From positions 5,536,501 to 5,600,500 of the forward strand of contig NZ_CP136051.1 of the NCBI RefSeq assembly GCF_032999765.1: a stretch of 64,000 nucleotides of DNA, given 5' to 3'. The position numbers and the translations under genes are program-made. Below, piece by piece: positions 18,030 through 28,700 of the stretch. How positions within the stretch are numbered: the first letter of the stretch is position 1; the number at the start of each line of letters is the position of its first letter. The stretch comes from Imperialibacter roseus. GTDB taxonomy: Bacteria > Bacteroidota > Bacteroidia > Cytophagales > Cyclobacteriaceae. The notes under the pieces were generated by a model. The model saw nothing but the letters and a program-made list of their open reading frames with translations, had not been told where the DNA came from and did not search any database.

Positions 18030-21000
18030 ATGTACCCAAATAACTCAGCCAGCTGCTTGAAAAAATCCCTTAAATTAGTATTTGTTTTTTCTGTGTTTCT
18101 GGGTGGAAGACATACAGCTTTTGCGCAACCGCAACCTGTGCAGCTTTTGTTGGAGAATCACCCAACTGCCGATGCCTTTTATTATCAAAACAGCTTCACC
18201 GAACTCAACGGCAAATATTACTTCGCCAACAATAATTTTGGGGTCGGAAATGTGTATCAAACAGACGGTAGCACGGAAGGCACAGTGGCAATCCCCTATG
18301 ACCAAAATGAAGCCCAGCTTAACAGTATCTATAATATCATTAGTTTCAATAACAAGTTATTAGTTTTTGATATTTACTTCCCATCAGGTCAGGATTACGG
18401 AATTGGTTTAGAACCAGGGTTTTTTGACCCCATAGATGGGACAATAACACTTCTAAAGGATATTAATCAGACTAACAACGAAGGTTCGACAGCGCTCGCT
18501 CCCTATCTTTTTAATGAAAAGGTCTTATTTCTGGCGAATGATGGCACTACAGGTAGTGAGCTTTGGATGACAGATGGCACTGAAACCGGCACAAACTTAC
18601 TAAAGGAGGTTATGCCCGATCAGGAAGGCATCAACAGTATCCTATATAAAGAATTTCAGGGAAAGCTGTTTTTTGTAGTGAACAACAAACAAATCTGGAA
18701 AACCGATGGCACATCAGAAGGTACAGTCATAGTAAAGGATCTCTCAGGCGCAAATGGTTACATTGCGTATGATGGCGAAAAGGATCTCGTGGAATCGAAC
18801 GGGAAACTATATTTTCGGTTCTATTCTAATTTAAACAATCGTTATCAACTCTGGCAAACCGATGGCACTGAAATAGGCACTGTTCAAACAGTGCCTGAAG
18901 GCTTTTATAATGTGGTTCCCAGAAGTGTGGGCGGTGAACTAATTGTCTTCATAAACTTTAATGAACGTGGTGTCTACAAGCTAAATCAGGCAACCCAAGA
19001 GTTAGACCTCTTAATGACAGTAGGCGACGGCAATGACGCTATTTATAGAGTTTTTAGACCTTTTTCAGAAATCGTCTTCTTTAACACGAAAGGAAAGCTG
19101 TGGAAGACGGATGGTACCGACGTGATTTTGGTAAAAGAAATACCCGGGCTGCAAAATGGAAATTTTGAAGCACAAGAACTCAATGATGAAATAATTTTCT
19201 TTGCTGAAAGTGACGAATATGGGTATGAACCGTGGAGAACGAACGGCACCGAAGAAGGAACAACCCTGATTAAGGATATCAATCCTAGTTACTTTTCCGG
19301 AGGACTTCAATACATTGGAGGTAACGACACCCATATCTATTTCATCGCTGACGATGGACAGCATGGCAGGGAGCTTTGGGCAAGTGACGGAACTAGTGAG
19401 GGAACATACCTCATAAATGACTACAGCACCAGACCTAAAGACCTCAAGTTGGGATCAATAGCAAAGACCCCGAGTCAACTGGTATTAGCGGAAGACAACA
19501 ATTATTTCGCCGCACCCAATCTCTATACTAAGAGTGAGGCTGATCAGCTTGAACTGTTGAGTAACCCCAGTGGAAACCCCACTTTCTCACACTTTGATCA
19601 TCTTGTGACTTATGAGGATAACGTCTATACTTTCACTTCGGAAGGAGTTAAAGGACAAATTGAGTATACCGGTCTAGTTAAGATATCCAACAACCAGATT
19701 GAGGTAATAAAAGAAATCACTTCGGGAAGCAACCTACAGGTGATTGGAGACAAGATGCTCTTCACATCGGATCCTATAGAGACGCAAAGTAGGGAAATGT
19801 GGGTTTCTGACGGCACAGCTAACGGCACCTATGAACTAACCGACATAGCACCAGGAGCGAGCGATGCTTTTAACTATGGGGAAGCGGGAGGAAATGAAGG
19901 GTTTATTGCTACGCAACTAGGGTCGAACGTTTTTTTTTCGGCCAATGATCAAACCAATGGATTTGAACTTTGGTCGAGCGATATGACATCTGATGGAACA
20001 ACACTTGTAGTGGATATTAACCCTGGGCCCGATGGGTCAAATCCCAGAAACTTTAAGTTGTTTGGCACTACATTTTTCTTCCTGGCCAACAACTCCGCAG
20101 GCAATCCGAGCATTTGGCGGTCAAATGGAACATCTGGCGGCACCAACCAACTAATAGAGTTCACGAATGAAGTCAAGACAGTTGAGTACCATGCAACATC
20201 GCAAACCCTTTTCTTTTCGATTGCTTTTTCGAACAATACCTACTCACTTTACAAAACTTCGGGCACTCCCGAAACTACGGAATTTTTGGCCGATGCCGGA
20301 TCCTATTACTATAATGGGATCAGTCCTTTCGCCGGTTTCGGTAACAAAGTTCTTTTCGTTACTCAAGATTTCCCAGACAACTACTACAACATCTATTCCG
20401 ATACTGGAGACCCAACTAATGTTTATACAGGCTACTTCTACCCGGATGGCACTTTTGTGGTTGACGAACTATTATATTTATCTGTCGGAAACAATTATTT
20501 ATATTCTACAGATGGTTCTTCCGACTCATTCGACCTGGTATATGACTTCTTCACCAACGGGGGGCTAAACCAAATAAGAGAGTTAATTCCTGTTGGAGAA
20601 GAACTCTATTTTAATGCCCGAAAAAACCTTGCCCTTACTCCATGGGTCTTGCGAATTCTATATTCGAGTGTTGAGCTTGAGTACAATGGAGTACGGCAAA
20701 GTTCTACGTTCGAAATGGGCTTTGCAGAAACCGTCTACTCGGAATCAAGCGTAAAACAACTTTTTAAAATTTCAAACACAGGCTACACCCCCCTGAAATT
20801 CACCGGCTCGGTTACGTTTGACCTTGCCGGACCTAATCATGAAGATTTTGAACTGGATTTATCAGGCATTTCCAATAAAATCAATCCAAACAAATCTGGG
20901 GAGATAGGAATAACATTTACCCCGAAAGGCATCGGCCCACGTTCAGCAACATTGCTCATTTTGACCAATGACGAGGAGAATCCATTGATTGAAATTGCAT

Positions 21001-22520
21001 TGACTGGCACTGGCACAAAAGCCGATCCTACAATTTCCTTCGCCGAGCTGCCGGCAAAATCCATCCTGGATGAACCCTTCGACCTCACTGCCTCAGTAGA
21101 TACAGACCAGGAAATCTCCTTCTCATCCTCCAACCCCGAAATAGCCAGCATCCAAGGAAAGACAGTAACAATACACAAAGCTGGCACCGTCACAATAACC
21201 GCTTCGGTGGTTGAAACCGAACTGTACAACGCAGCTTCAAAGCAGCAATCCTTAACGATCAATGGAGTTGAACAAACCATCACCTTCGAAGCCCTCCCCG
21301 AAAAAACCTTTGGGGACTCCCCCTTTGACTTATCTGCCACGGCAAGCTCTGGGCTCGATGTAACCTTTTCCTCAAGTGATGCATCTGTAGCTTCTGTTGA
21401 GGGGGTCACAGTCTCCATCTTAAAGGCGGGTGCTGTCACCATCACGGCCTCGCAGGCTGGCAACGATAACTATTCCAGCGCCACTGCCACACAAAGTTTG
21501 ACCATTAACAAAGCAGCCCAAACCATTACGTTTGCAACGCTCCCGGCAAAGACATTTGGTGACGCTTCTTTCGAACTTTCTGCTTCAAGTACTTCAGGCC
21601 TTACGGTGGCCTACGCCTCAAATGACGCCACTGTGGCTAAAGTGGATGGAACAACCGTTACCATTCTCAAACCAGGTTCAGTCACCGTCACCGCTTCCCA
21701 AACCGGGAATGAAAACTACCTGGCCGCCGCTTCTGTGGAGCAGTCGCTTGTGGTGAACAAGGCTGGCCAAACCATTACTTTTGAACCACTGGCCGCCAAA
21801 ACGTATGGCGACCCTGCTTTCGAGCTTTTAGCTTCTTCCTCTATTGGTTTGCCAATTGCTTTCTCGTCGTCCGACCCTGCTGTAGTTAGCGTCGAAGGAA
21901 ATTCGGCGTCGATAGTAAAAGCCGGGGCAGTAACCATCACAGCCTCGCAAGCCGGAAATGATAATTATAACGCCGCTTCTGCTGAGCAAACATTAGCTAT
22001 TGCCAAAGCAGCGCAAACCATCACTTTTGATGAGCTGCCAACATTGCAATCCAACGACGCACCTATTGCCCTGGTAGCTGAGGCCTCCTCGGGCTTGCCA
22101 GTAGCCTTTCAATCTGAAGATGAGACAATTGCCACTTTGGAAGGGGCAACTTTGACCATAACCGGAAGTGGTACAACCTCCATAACCGCCACCCAGGGAG
22201 GTGATGAAAACTACCTGGCGGCAGCGGAGGTCACCAGAGCACTGGTGGTGGAAGAAGTGACGGGGTTGAATGAATTAGCTGCACTGATCAAGGTGTACCC
22301 CAACCCTACGGAAAGCTTTATTGCGATAGAACTGCCTGAAAATATCACTCAGGTATCTTATGTGCTGACGTTTACTACAGGTCAGCAGGTTAAAGAGGGG
22401 CGCTTGTTAAGCCAGAGCGGGAAAGTTGAAATCCCGTTTGACGGAATGCCGACTGGAACCTACCTGCTCACTCTTACAAATGGCGAGTTATCCAGCACAT
22501 GGCGCATCCTTAAAAACTAG
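18030..22520 (+). CDS. Second giant T9SS-secreted surface protein, paralogue of the first
   Basis: A 1,496-residue protein with the same plan as its neighbour: signal peptide ending HTAFAQ (about 33); about eleven repeats such as ELWMTDGTETGT, EPWRTNGTEEGTTLIKDINP and ELWASDGTSEGTYLI; an anchor-type beta-sandwich (about 890-995, ending IALTGTGTKADP); five Ig-like repeats of about 82 residues (about 999-1408) with ITASQAGNDNY cores; and a T9SS type A domain (IKVYPNPTESFIAIELP to TWRILKN). The two proteins share architecture rather than close sequence over the N-terminal repeats, so the tandem duplication looks old. Its function is unknown; surface display is inferred from the sorting signal. 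Confidence 0.9.
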   Translation: MYPNNSASCLKKSLKLVFVFSVFLGGRHTAFAQPQPVQLLLENHPTADAFYYQNSFTELNGKYYFANNNFGVGNVYQTDGSTEGTVAIPYDQNEAQLNSIYNIISFNNKLLVFDIYFPSGQDYGIGLEPGFFDPIDGTITLLKDINQTNNEGSTALAPYLFNEKVLFLANDGTTGSELWMTDGTETGTNLLKEVMPDQEGINSILYKEFQGKLFFVVNNKQIWKTDGTSEGTVIVKDLSGANGYIAYDGEKDLVESNGKLYFRFYSNLNNRYQLWQTDGTEIGTVQTVPEGFYNVVPRSVGGELIVFINFNERGVYKLNQATQELDLLMTVGDGNDAIYRVFRPFSEIVFFNTKGKLWKTDGTDVILVKEIPGLQNGNFEAQELNDEIIFFAESDEYGYEPWRTNGTEEGTTLIKDINPSYFSGGLQYIGGNDTHIYFIADDGQHGRELWASDGTSEGTYLINDYSTRPKDLKLGSIAKTPSQLVLAEDNNYFAAPNLYTKSEADQLELLSNPSGNPTFSHFDHLVTYEDNVYTFTSEGVKGQIEYTGLVKISNNQIEVIKEITSGSNLQVIGDKMLFTSDPIETQSREMWVSDGTANGTYELTDIAPGASDAFNYGEAGGNEGFIATQLGSNVFFSANDQTNGFELWSSDMTSDGTTLVVDINPGPDGSNPRNFKLFGTTFFFLANNSAGNPSIWRSNGTSGGTNQLIEFTNEVKTVEYHATSQTLFFSIAFSNNTYSLYKTSGTPETTEFLADAGSYYYNGISPFAGFGNKVLFVTQDFPDNYYNIYSDTGDPTNVYTGYFYPDGTFVVDELLYLSVGNNYLYSTDGSSDSFDLVYDFFTNGGLNQIRELIPVGEELYFNARKNLALTPWVLRILYSSVELEYNGVRQSSTFEMGFAETVYSESSVKQLFKISNTGYTPLKFTGSVTFDLAGPNHEDFELDLSGISNKINPNKSGEIGITFTPKGIGPRSATLLILTNDEENPLIEIALTGTGTKADPTISFAELPAKSILDEPFDLTASVDTDQEISFSSSNPEIASIQGKTVTIHKAGTVTITASVVETELYNAASKQQSLTINGVEQTITFEALPEKTFGDSPFDLSATASSGLDVTFSSSDASVASVEGVTVSILKAGAVTITASQAGNDNYSSATATQSLTINKAAQTITFATLPAKTFGDASFELSASSTSGLTVAYASNDATVAKVDGTTVTILKPGSVTVTASQTGNENYLAAASVEQSLVVNKAGQTITFEPLAAKTYGDPAFELLASSSIGLPIAFSSSDPAVVSVEGNSASIVKAGAVTITASQAGNDNYNAASAEQTLAIAKAAQTITFDELPTLQSNDAPIALVAEASSGLPVAFQSEDETIATLEGATLTITGSGTTSITATQGGDENYLAAAEVTRALVVEEVTGLNELAALIKVYPNPTESFIAIELPENITQVSYVLTFTTGQQVKEGRLLSQSGKVEIPFDGMPTGTYLLTLTNGELSSTWRILKN

Positions 22521-22633
22521 GTGCTACACAGCCAGTAATAGTGGCCGAGAAAAGAATGATTTTGTTGCTCTAAGATCCTCGCTTCAAAATCATAGCTATC
22601 ATCAACTTCATTTATAGCCATAATTCACCTGAA

Positions 22634-22691
22634 ACATAGCCATGTTTGGGGGCGAACATGACTATGTTTAGGGCGAAAGATAGCTATCTTT
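22634..22691. terminator. Hairpin and palindrome between convergent genes
   Basis: ACATAGCCATGTT (22634-22646) pairs 12 of 13 with AACATGACTATGT (22655-22667) around an 8-base loop, followed by a perfect 16-bp palindrome AAAGATAGCTATCTTT (22676-22691). They lie between the stop of the second giant gene (22520) and the stop of the minus-strand gene at 22702. The hairpin lacks a long T-run, so terminator function is probable only from its location. Confidence 0.5.
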
Positions 22692-22701
22692 TCTGGAGGA
22701 G

Positions 22702-24381
22702 CTACTTTCGACCTACTCTCCGCACAACAAAAGCCGCCAGTACCGCTGTGACAAAACCCAACCCAACCATCACTGGCCAGCCGAGGCCTTTGCTTTCTTC
22801 CTCGGTCACTGTGAGCAATTGATTGGCCGCTTGGTTGACCAACACCTGCCTCTTTCCCCCCAGCCAGGTAACGATGACCGAGTCGGCGACCGCCGAGGCT
22901 CCCAATCCGAAGTGGGCTTGCAGCGAGTTTTGCGACAAATGGCTGGAACCTCCATCTATTTCCCGCATCATCTTTACACCGCCTGCTACTACCTCCACTC
23001 TGGAGCCCAGCCCATTTAATTCGGAGTCTGTTCCTTTCAAAGCAATCTTGAGCCAGTTGCCGCCCTTGCTATCGTTTCGAAACAGCCGTGTGCGGGACTC
23101 CACAGGGAAATCTAGCACTGGCTTTTGGCTTACATACAGAATATCGAGGTCGCCATCGTTGTCCATGTCGAACACCACCGACCCCCTGCCCACGCCGTAA
23201 TCGTTGAGGCCGAGCAAATGGGCCTTGTCAGTGAACGCCCCTTTGTCATTCTCGAAAAAGAAGTTGGCCATGGGCACGTCGTTGGGATTGAGGTCGCCGT
23301 TGGTCACGAACAAATCAACATCCATATCATGATCAAAATCGGCAAAGTTGGCCCCCCAGCTAATGCTCACAAAGCCCATCCCCAAGTCCCGGGCTTTATC
23401 TATAAATGGCTTGCCAGCCCCTTGATTCACCATGAAGCGGTTGAAGCGAATATTGGTGACATAGTAGTCGAGAAGGCCGTTGTTGTCGTAATCCCCGACT
23501 GCAATCCCCATGGAATTGATTTTGAGATCCATCCCAGCCTCCTCAGCAACATCAACAAACCTGTCGTCGGGGTAGCGGTTATTCAACAGCACATTGGGGG
23601 TGGCTTTGTACCCAAAGTCGTGGCTGACAAATATATCCGGATCATGATCGTTGTCGTAGTCAGTAAATACTCCTCCAAAACCGAAACCACGGAATTTTAA
23701 TCCATAATCCTCATATTCATTGGTGAAGTATTCGCCGCCATGGTTGACCATCAGATACCCCTCTGCTGTTGAGCTGGCATTAACGATGGTGGCATCGTTG
23801 ATGGCACTCAATTTTCCCTCATAGGCCAGAAAGTAGTTGCCGATGTAAATGTCAGGATAACCATCGAGATTGAAGTCTCCAAAGCTGCCGCCGGTACTAA
23901 ATGACTGCAGGTTCTTTAGCCCGTATTCCTCAGTGGCATCCCGAAAGGTTGAATTGCCATTGTTAATAAACAAAAGATTCTCCGCCCTGGGAATTTGTTG
24001 AGAACTGTCTTTTAAAGTAATGGTCGTGACGAGCAAATCCGTCCAGCCGTCTCTGTTGACGTCGGCGCTTGCGGCGCCCTGGGTCACGTAAGCACCCGTA
24101 ACAACCAGGCCGGATGAGGCATAAACGTCCTTAAAAGTGCCGTCTCTGTTGTTCAGGTAAAGGCGATCTTTTTCCATTCCACTAGTGAGAAAAAAATCGT
24201 CCCAGCCGTCATTATTGAAATCAAACACACAAATACCTCCGCCAAACATCCCCTCATAAACCACAAACTGGTGATAGTCAATGCCGGCCTCTTCGGTTAC
24301 ATCCTTGAAGCTCAACTGAGCCTGGGCAGTGCAAGTTACCAGAGCAAGGCAAACCAACCAGATGACCTTCAGTTTATTCAT
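22702..24381 (-). CDS. CRTAC1-like FG-GAP/ASPIC-UnbV protein with C-terminal membrane anchor
   Basis: A 559-residue exported protein. Signal peptide (MNKLKVIWLVCLALVTCTAQA), then many FG-GAP/VCBS blades with calcium-binding D-x-N-x-D-G-x-x-D cores (for example DFNNDGWDDFF, DVNRDGWTDLL, DFDHDMDVDLF, DMDNDGDLDIL) forming a predicted integrin-like beta-propeller, then an ASPIC/UnbV domain (about 440-530, KGTDSELNGLGSRVEV). It ends with a hydrophobic helix and basic tail (WPVMVGLGFVTAVLAAFVV, then RRVGRK), unlike a T9SS signal. I chose the ATG at 24381; a GTG four codons earlier is possible. The gene is last in the row that starts with 29124 and lies 20 bases after the haloperoxidase-like gene. 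Confidence 0.88.
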   Translation of the reverse strand: MNKLKVIWLVCLALVTCTAQAQLSFKDVTEEAGIDYHQFVVYEGMFGGGICVFDFNNDGWDDFFLTSGMEKDRLYLNNRDGTFKDVYASSGLVVTGAYVTQGAASADVNRDGWTDLLVTTITLKDSSQQIPRAENLLFINNGNSTFRDATEEYGLKNLQSFSTGGSFGDFNLDGYPDIYIGNYFLAYEGKLSAINDATIVNASSTAEGYLMVNHGGEYFTNEYEDYGLKFRGFGFGGVFTDYDNDHDPDIFVSHDFGYKATPNVLLNNRYPDDRFVDVAEEAGMDLKINSMGIAVGDYDNNGLLDYYVTNIRFNRFMVNQGAGKPFIDKARDLGMGFVSISWGANFADFDHDMDVDLFVTNGDLNPNDVPMANFFFENDKGAFTDKAHLLGLNDYGVGRGSVVFDMDNDGDLDILYVSQKPVLDFPVESRTRLFRNDSKGGNWLKIALKGTDSELNGLGSRVEVVAGGVKMMREIDGGSSHLSQNSLQAHFGLGASAVADSVIVTWLGGKRQVLVNQAANQLLTVTEEESKGLGWPVMVGLGFVTAVLAAFVVRRVGRK

Positions 24382-24401
24382 AATAGTGCGCACGAGCTAA
24401 C

Positions 24402-25751
24402 TTATTCGTTTTTCCAAATCAATGTATTCACGTTCTCCGCAATTCTGGCTCCCTCAGTAAGCCCTATTTCATTGTCGTAATGAGAATGAATGCCACCATA
24501 AAACCGGGAGTTGGCTGTTTCCTCAGCTACCTGCCAGAAGGAGTCGTATTGCCTCGGCTTAAAGTCCACGTCTCTGAGCTCATCTCTTTTGCGCCCCACA
24601 TGAGAGCTATCGGTAAACGAAAATCGCTCACCGAACTGATAAATGAGGATAGTGGCAGCGGTTCCGGCATTGGTGGCGTGCCCTGATGGAAATGCGGGAA
24701 AGGGCGGGTCGGGCCAAAATGACACCCAACCGGGCTCCACATGGTGGTTGATAAAACTTGACGGCCGCTCCGATACATGTTCGTACTTCCACTTCCAGCA
24801 TTCAATGAATGCATCGGCCACAGCAATACCCATTTTGGCATAGGTTTCGGCGCATTTGATCAAATCCGGGTTCTTTGCTTTCAAAACCGCAGTAGCTATA
24901 TAATAAGAGTGGCCCGGCGGTGTAAATGTATCAGCCGGATCATCTCCCCACCATAGCGCCGCTTCCTTTTCCTCCTGCGTTAGCTCTTTGTCCTTTTCGT
25001 ACACCTCCATGAACTGCGTGTAATAGGGGGAACCTGGTGTTGTATCGTGTGGAATCAACTCCGGCGTAGGAATACGGCTGTTTTTCTCTAAAAAAGTGCG
25101 GTTGTCTCCCCAATGGGGGTGCAACGGATAATGGCTGATAGATTGCGCATACAGCGGCGGCTCCCAACGGCCCTCGCCAGTAGGTAGTTTAAGGTTTTTA
25201 TCGAAGTTTTTCAGATAGCCCCTGTGACCCCCGTCCGTCTTTGACCATTCAAAAATGGCTTCAGCTATTTCCCTGCCATATGCCACAGACCGCTCCGCAA
25301 CTTCAGCATCAACCTCCCCGGAAATCTGATCAAAAAACAAGGCCTCCAGTGAATCTACCTTCAACTTGTTCTCATCAGAAGTTTGGTTGTAGATGCGCTT
25401 GATGATCAAAGCCTGACCTGCGTTGAGCGCCGCAAGCCAATCATACTCGGCTCCATTTTCAGGGAGAGGCAAGGCTTCCAGTTCATTTAGCTGCCCGGCC
25501 ATGCTATGGTACGAAGGATAGCCGTGCACAATGGACTCGTACATTGTCAACCCTATATACCCAAAGCATCGTGAGGCATAAGTCGGCGAATTAGCTGGGG
25601 TGTTTTTGGTGATGTAAATAGAGAGCTCTCCCCACCCGGTTGCCATTTCCTGCGGCGTAAAAATTTTCTCCTTGCCAGCGGAACAGCCGCAAACAAGGCC
25701 TATGGCCACTATTGAGCAAAGGCGGAAGAAATGGTGATTGAAGCGTTCCAT
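24402..25751 (-). CDS. Vanadium haloperoxidase/PAP2-like lipoprotein
   Basis: A 449-residue lipoprotein (VAIGLVCGCSAG at the N-terminus) of the vanadium-dependent haloperoxidase and PAP2 acid phosphatase superfamily. The whole oxyanion-binding signature is present: K-x6-R-P (Lys322, Arg329 in KYEHVSERP), PSGH (355-358 in FPAFPSGHATN) and S-R-x5-H-x3-D (Arg416, His422, Asp426 in SRFYGGIHSHYD). It could bind vanadate and oxidise halide with peroxide, or hydrolyse a phosphomonoester; sequence alone cannot decide. It lies between two CRTAC1-like genes (16 bases after one, 20 before the other), so the three are one transcription unit. The lipid anchor puts it in the periplasm or at the outer membrane. 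Confidence 0.88.
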   Translation of the reverse strand: MERFNHHFFRLCSIVAIGLVCGCSAGKEKIFTPQEMATGWGELSIYITKNTPANSPTYASRCFGYIGLTMYESIVHGYPSYHSMAGQLNELEALPLPENGAEYDWLAALNAGQALIIKRIYNQTSDENKLKVDSLEALFFDQISGEVDAEVAERSVAYGREIAEAIFEWSKTDGGHRGYLKNFDKNLKLPTGEGRWEPPLYAQSISHYPLHPHWGDNRTFLEKNSRIPTPELIPHDTTPGSPYYTQFMEVYEKDKELTQEEKEAALWWGDDPADTFTPPGHSYYIATAVLKAKNPDLIKCAETYAKMGIAVADAFIECWKWKYEHVSERPSSFINHHVEPGWVSFWPDPPFPAFPSGHATNAGTAATILIYQFGERFSFTDSSHVGRKRDELRDVDFKPRQYDSFWQVAEETANSRFYGGIHSHYDNEIGLTEGARIAENVNTLIWKNE

Positions 25752-25767
25752 AAGTCTTCAATGGTTT

Positions 25768-28700
25768 TTAGTCATTAAAAATATAAGCTTTCATTTTTCC
25801 CTGGCAAACCCCAAACAACAGGAACTTGTCAACTTGCACTACGTTGCGCACATCGCCCTTCAGATTGAAACCTGAACCCGGCTGGCTCACATAGGCAAAT
25901 TCCCCGTTCCCCTTGCCTTTGAACAGCGCACCGTAATTGGCGTCAAATTTCCCTACCCTCAGCTTGCTGTAGCTATTGTTGCCACAAAGTAAAATGTCGT
26001 CCTTGCCATCGGCGTCAAAGTCCAGGACTGTGATGGTATGAACGGGCGAGTATTGCGCCTCCACAGGCAGCGGCTTCTCAGTAAACTTGCCATTGACCTG
26101 GCCCAGAAAGACTGACGTCTTCATAAAATTGGCTTGCATGTGTCCGGCGTTTTCAAGCTCTTCCGGCGAGAAAATGTCGGCCAGAGTAACTCCGGCATAG
26201 CTTTTATAATTATTGAATTTTCGCCGAAATGAGCTGAGCTGATCGAGCAACTCATCTCTGGTGGCACTTGGATAACTTTTGCCTTGCACGAAGTAGCAAA
26301 AGATGGGGTCGACAGATCCGTTATTGTCGAAGTCGTCGAAGTAAATTTCTGCCGGCGTGGCTTCGGAGACGCCAAACTGTGTATTTATTCCGAGGTTGCC
26401 CACCAGCAAATCGGCAACCTCGTCGCCGTTGATGTCTGCAACAGTGAGGGTATTCCACCACCCCTCGTAAGATTTGTCAAAGTACTTTTCGGTAGCAAGC
26501 AAAAAGCCTTTGTCAGTATTTTCAAATACTGTGACTGGCATCCATTCACCCACGACGATCAGGTCCTGCCTGCCGTCCTTGTTGATGTCGAGCCAGGCGG
26601 CATCGGTGACCATACCTAATCTTTCGACGCCCGGTGCCAGTGATGCTGTCTGGTCCGAAAATTTGCCTGATCCTTTATTGATCAACAGGTAGCTTTGCGG
26701 AGCCTCCGGATACCTTCCCGGCACCACACGCCCCCCGACGAAAATATCATTGGAGCCGTCTCCGTTTACGTCAGCCACTGCCACTGTCGCATTGCTGCCG
26801 CCTACCTGGGGTAGGGCATCTTTGTCTTTTCTGAAATTACCCTTTCCATCGTTGATATATAGCCGATCCAGGAGCGCTACATTATTTGATGTGAAGGTGT
26901 GATAGCCTCCACTGGCCACATAAATATCCATGTGGCCGTCGTTGTTGGCATCGAACATAGCGGCATCCGCATCCATACTGGCACTGTCAAGGTCAAAAGC
27001 TGCGGTTGCCCTTTTGCGAAAGGTGCCCCCTGCACTTTGCAACCACAATTCGCCTGGTTGACCCACCCCTCCTCCTACATATACGTCTTCAAGGCCGTCT
27101 CCATTTACATCGCCTTTGGCCATGGCGGGCCCCCCAAACGACAGCTGATTGATCAGGAGTGTTTGTCTTTTAAAATCGTTGGCGTTGAGTGGCTTGTCCT
27201 GATGATTGATAGGAGAGGCCGTCTCCACAAAAAGTGGTTTTATGACTTTGGCTGGCATCGAAACTTCCGATGCATCGGCCTCCGACAAAGCCAACACCTG
27301 ATTGCTTGCTACATTTGTAAGAATCTGTATCTTTCCTCTGGGCCAGGCTACAATCAGCGTATCCACATTTGCAGCTTCACCCAGGCCAAAATGAAGAACG
27401 GGCGACACAGACGACAGATAGCCCCTGGCAGTTATTTGCTCCACCGACTGCTTTTTGCCCTTGATGGAAATGGTCACTTTTGCGCCTAATCCCTGGGTAT
27501 TGGGCGTCTCGCCCCGGAGCTTGATGTCGAGATAGTTGTTATCGCCATTCTTATCAGCTTCATTTTGATAAATAAATGCAGGCTGGTTGATATTGTTAAC
27601 GATGATGTCGAGGTCGCCGTCATTATCAAGATCGGCATAGGCAGCACCGTTGCTGTTGGACGGCCGACTCAATCCCCATGCTTGCGTCTGATTAGTGAAA
27701 TTCAGCCCATCGACATTTGAAAAAATGTAGTTGACTACATTAGATGCCGGCATGTGACTGATGATTTCCAGCACATCCTCCCGCTGCAGCCTGCCCTTGC
27801 TCTTCACAAAATCGTCCATGTATTTGATGAAATCCAGGTTGGTATAGTCCCTGAAATACCCATTGGTCACATGAAGATCTTTCCAACCGTTGTTGTCAAA
27901 ATCGGCCAGGAGTGCCGCCCAGCTCCAGTCGGTATTAGAAATACCCGCAATTTGCCCCACCTCACTGAAAGTGGGGTTCCCGGTGAGGTCGTTTCCATTG
28001 CTCAACTGCAGCATGTTGCGCATGTACTGATAATGGAAGCCAGACTTAATGTTCAATTCGAACTTGGAGTAGTTATCAGGGGCGAGTAATAGCTTTTGCC
28101 TGAAATTGTCTTCTGGCAGCATGTCGAGGGTCACTATATCATTCCAGCCGTCATTATTAATATCGGCCACATCGTTGCCCATTGAAAATTGGCTATTGTG
28201 GCCTACACTTTCCTTCAACTTGTCGGTAAACGTTCCGTTTCCATTGTTTATGTAAAGAAAGTCGGGCACGGCATAATCGTTGGAAATATAGATATCCGGC
28301 CAACCATCGTTGTTGATGTCAGAAATGCCAACGCCCAGTCCGTAGGTGAGTGCTGAGCTGCTGATGCCAGCCTTCGTAGTGACGTCATCAAAATGCCCAT
28401 TGGCTTGCCTGAAAAGCCTTACGCCTCTTAGCTCATCATCTACTTTTAAAATTTCGGCCGTCTTCACTTCATTGAGGACGGGCATTGAACTCGGGTTGTG
28501 GTTGAGCAACAATGCATCAAGGTCGCCGTCCCTGTCGTAGTCAAAAAAGTAAATTTGGTTGCTGTAGCCTGCACTGGCCAAACCCAGTTCTCTCCCTTGG
28601 TCTTCGAACGTGGGCATTCCATTGGCATCGTTGCCCCTATTGATGAACAACTGGTTTTGCCGACTTTCTTCTTTCATTTGGCCTGAGTAAGAAACATGAA

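Noticed and set aside
20837-21463. A 208-codon minus-strand open frame opposite the Ig-like repeats of the second giant gene
   Set aside because: It arises from the repetitive Ser/Thr/Ala-rich coding of the other strand and has no start context or domain of its own.
23125-23700. A 191-codon plus-strand open frame with I/V/H-rich product
   Set aside because: It is the reverse reading of the FG-GAP calcium-loop codons of the CRTAC1-like gene.
24402-25751. Calling the PAP2-like protein a plain acid phosphatase
   Set aside because: The residue set is shared by phosphatases and vanadium haloperoxidases; the general layout looks more like the latter, so both options are kept open in the feature entry.
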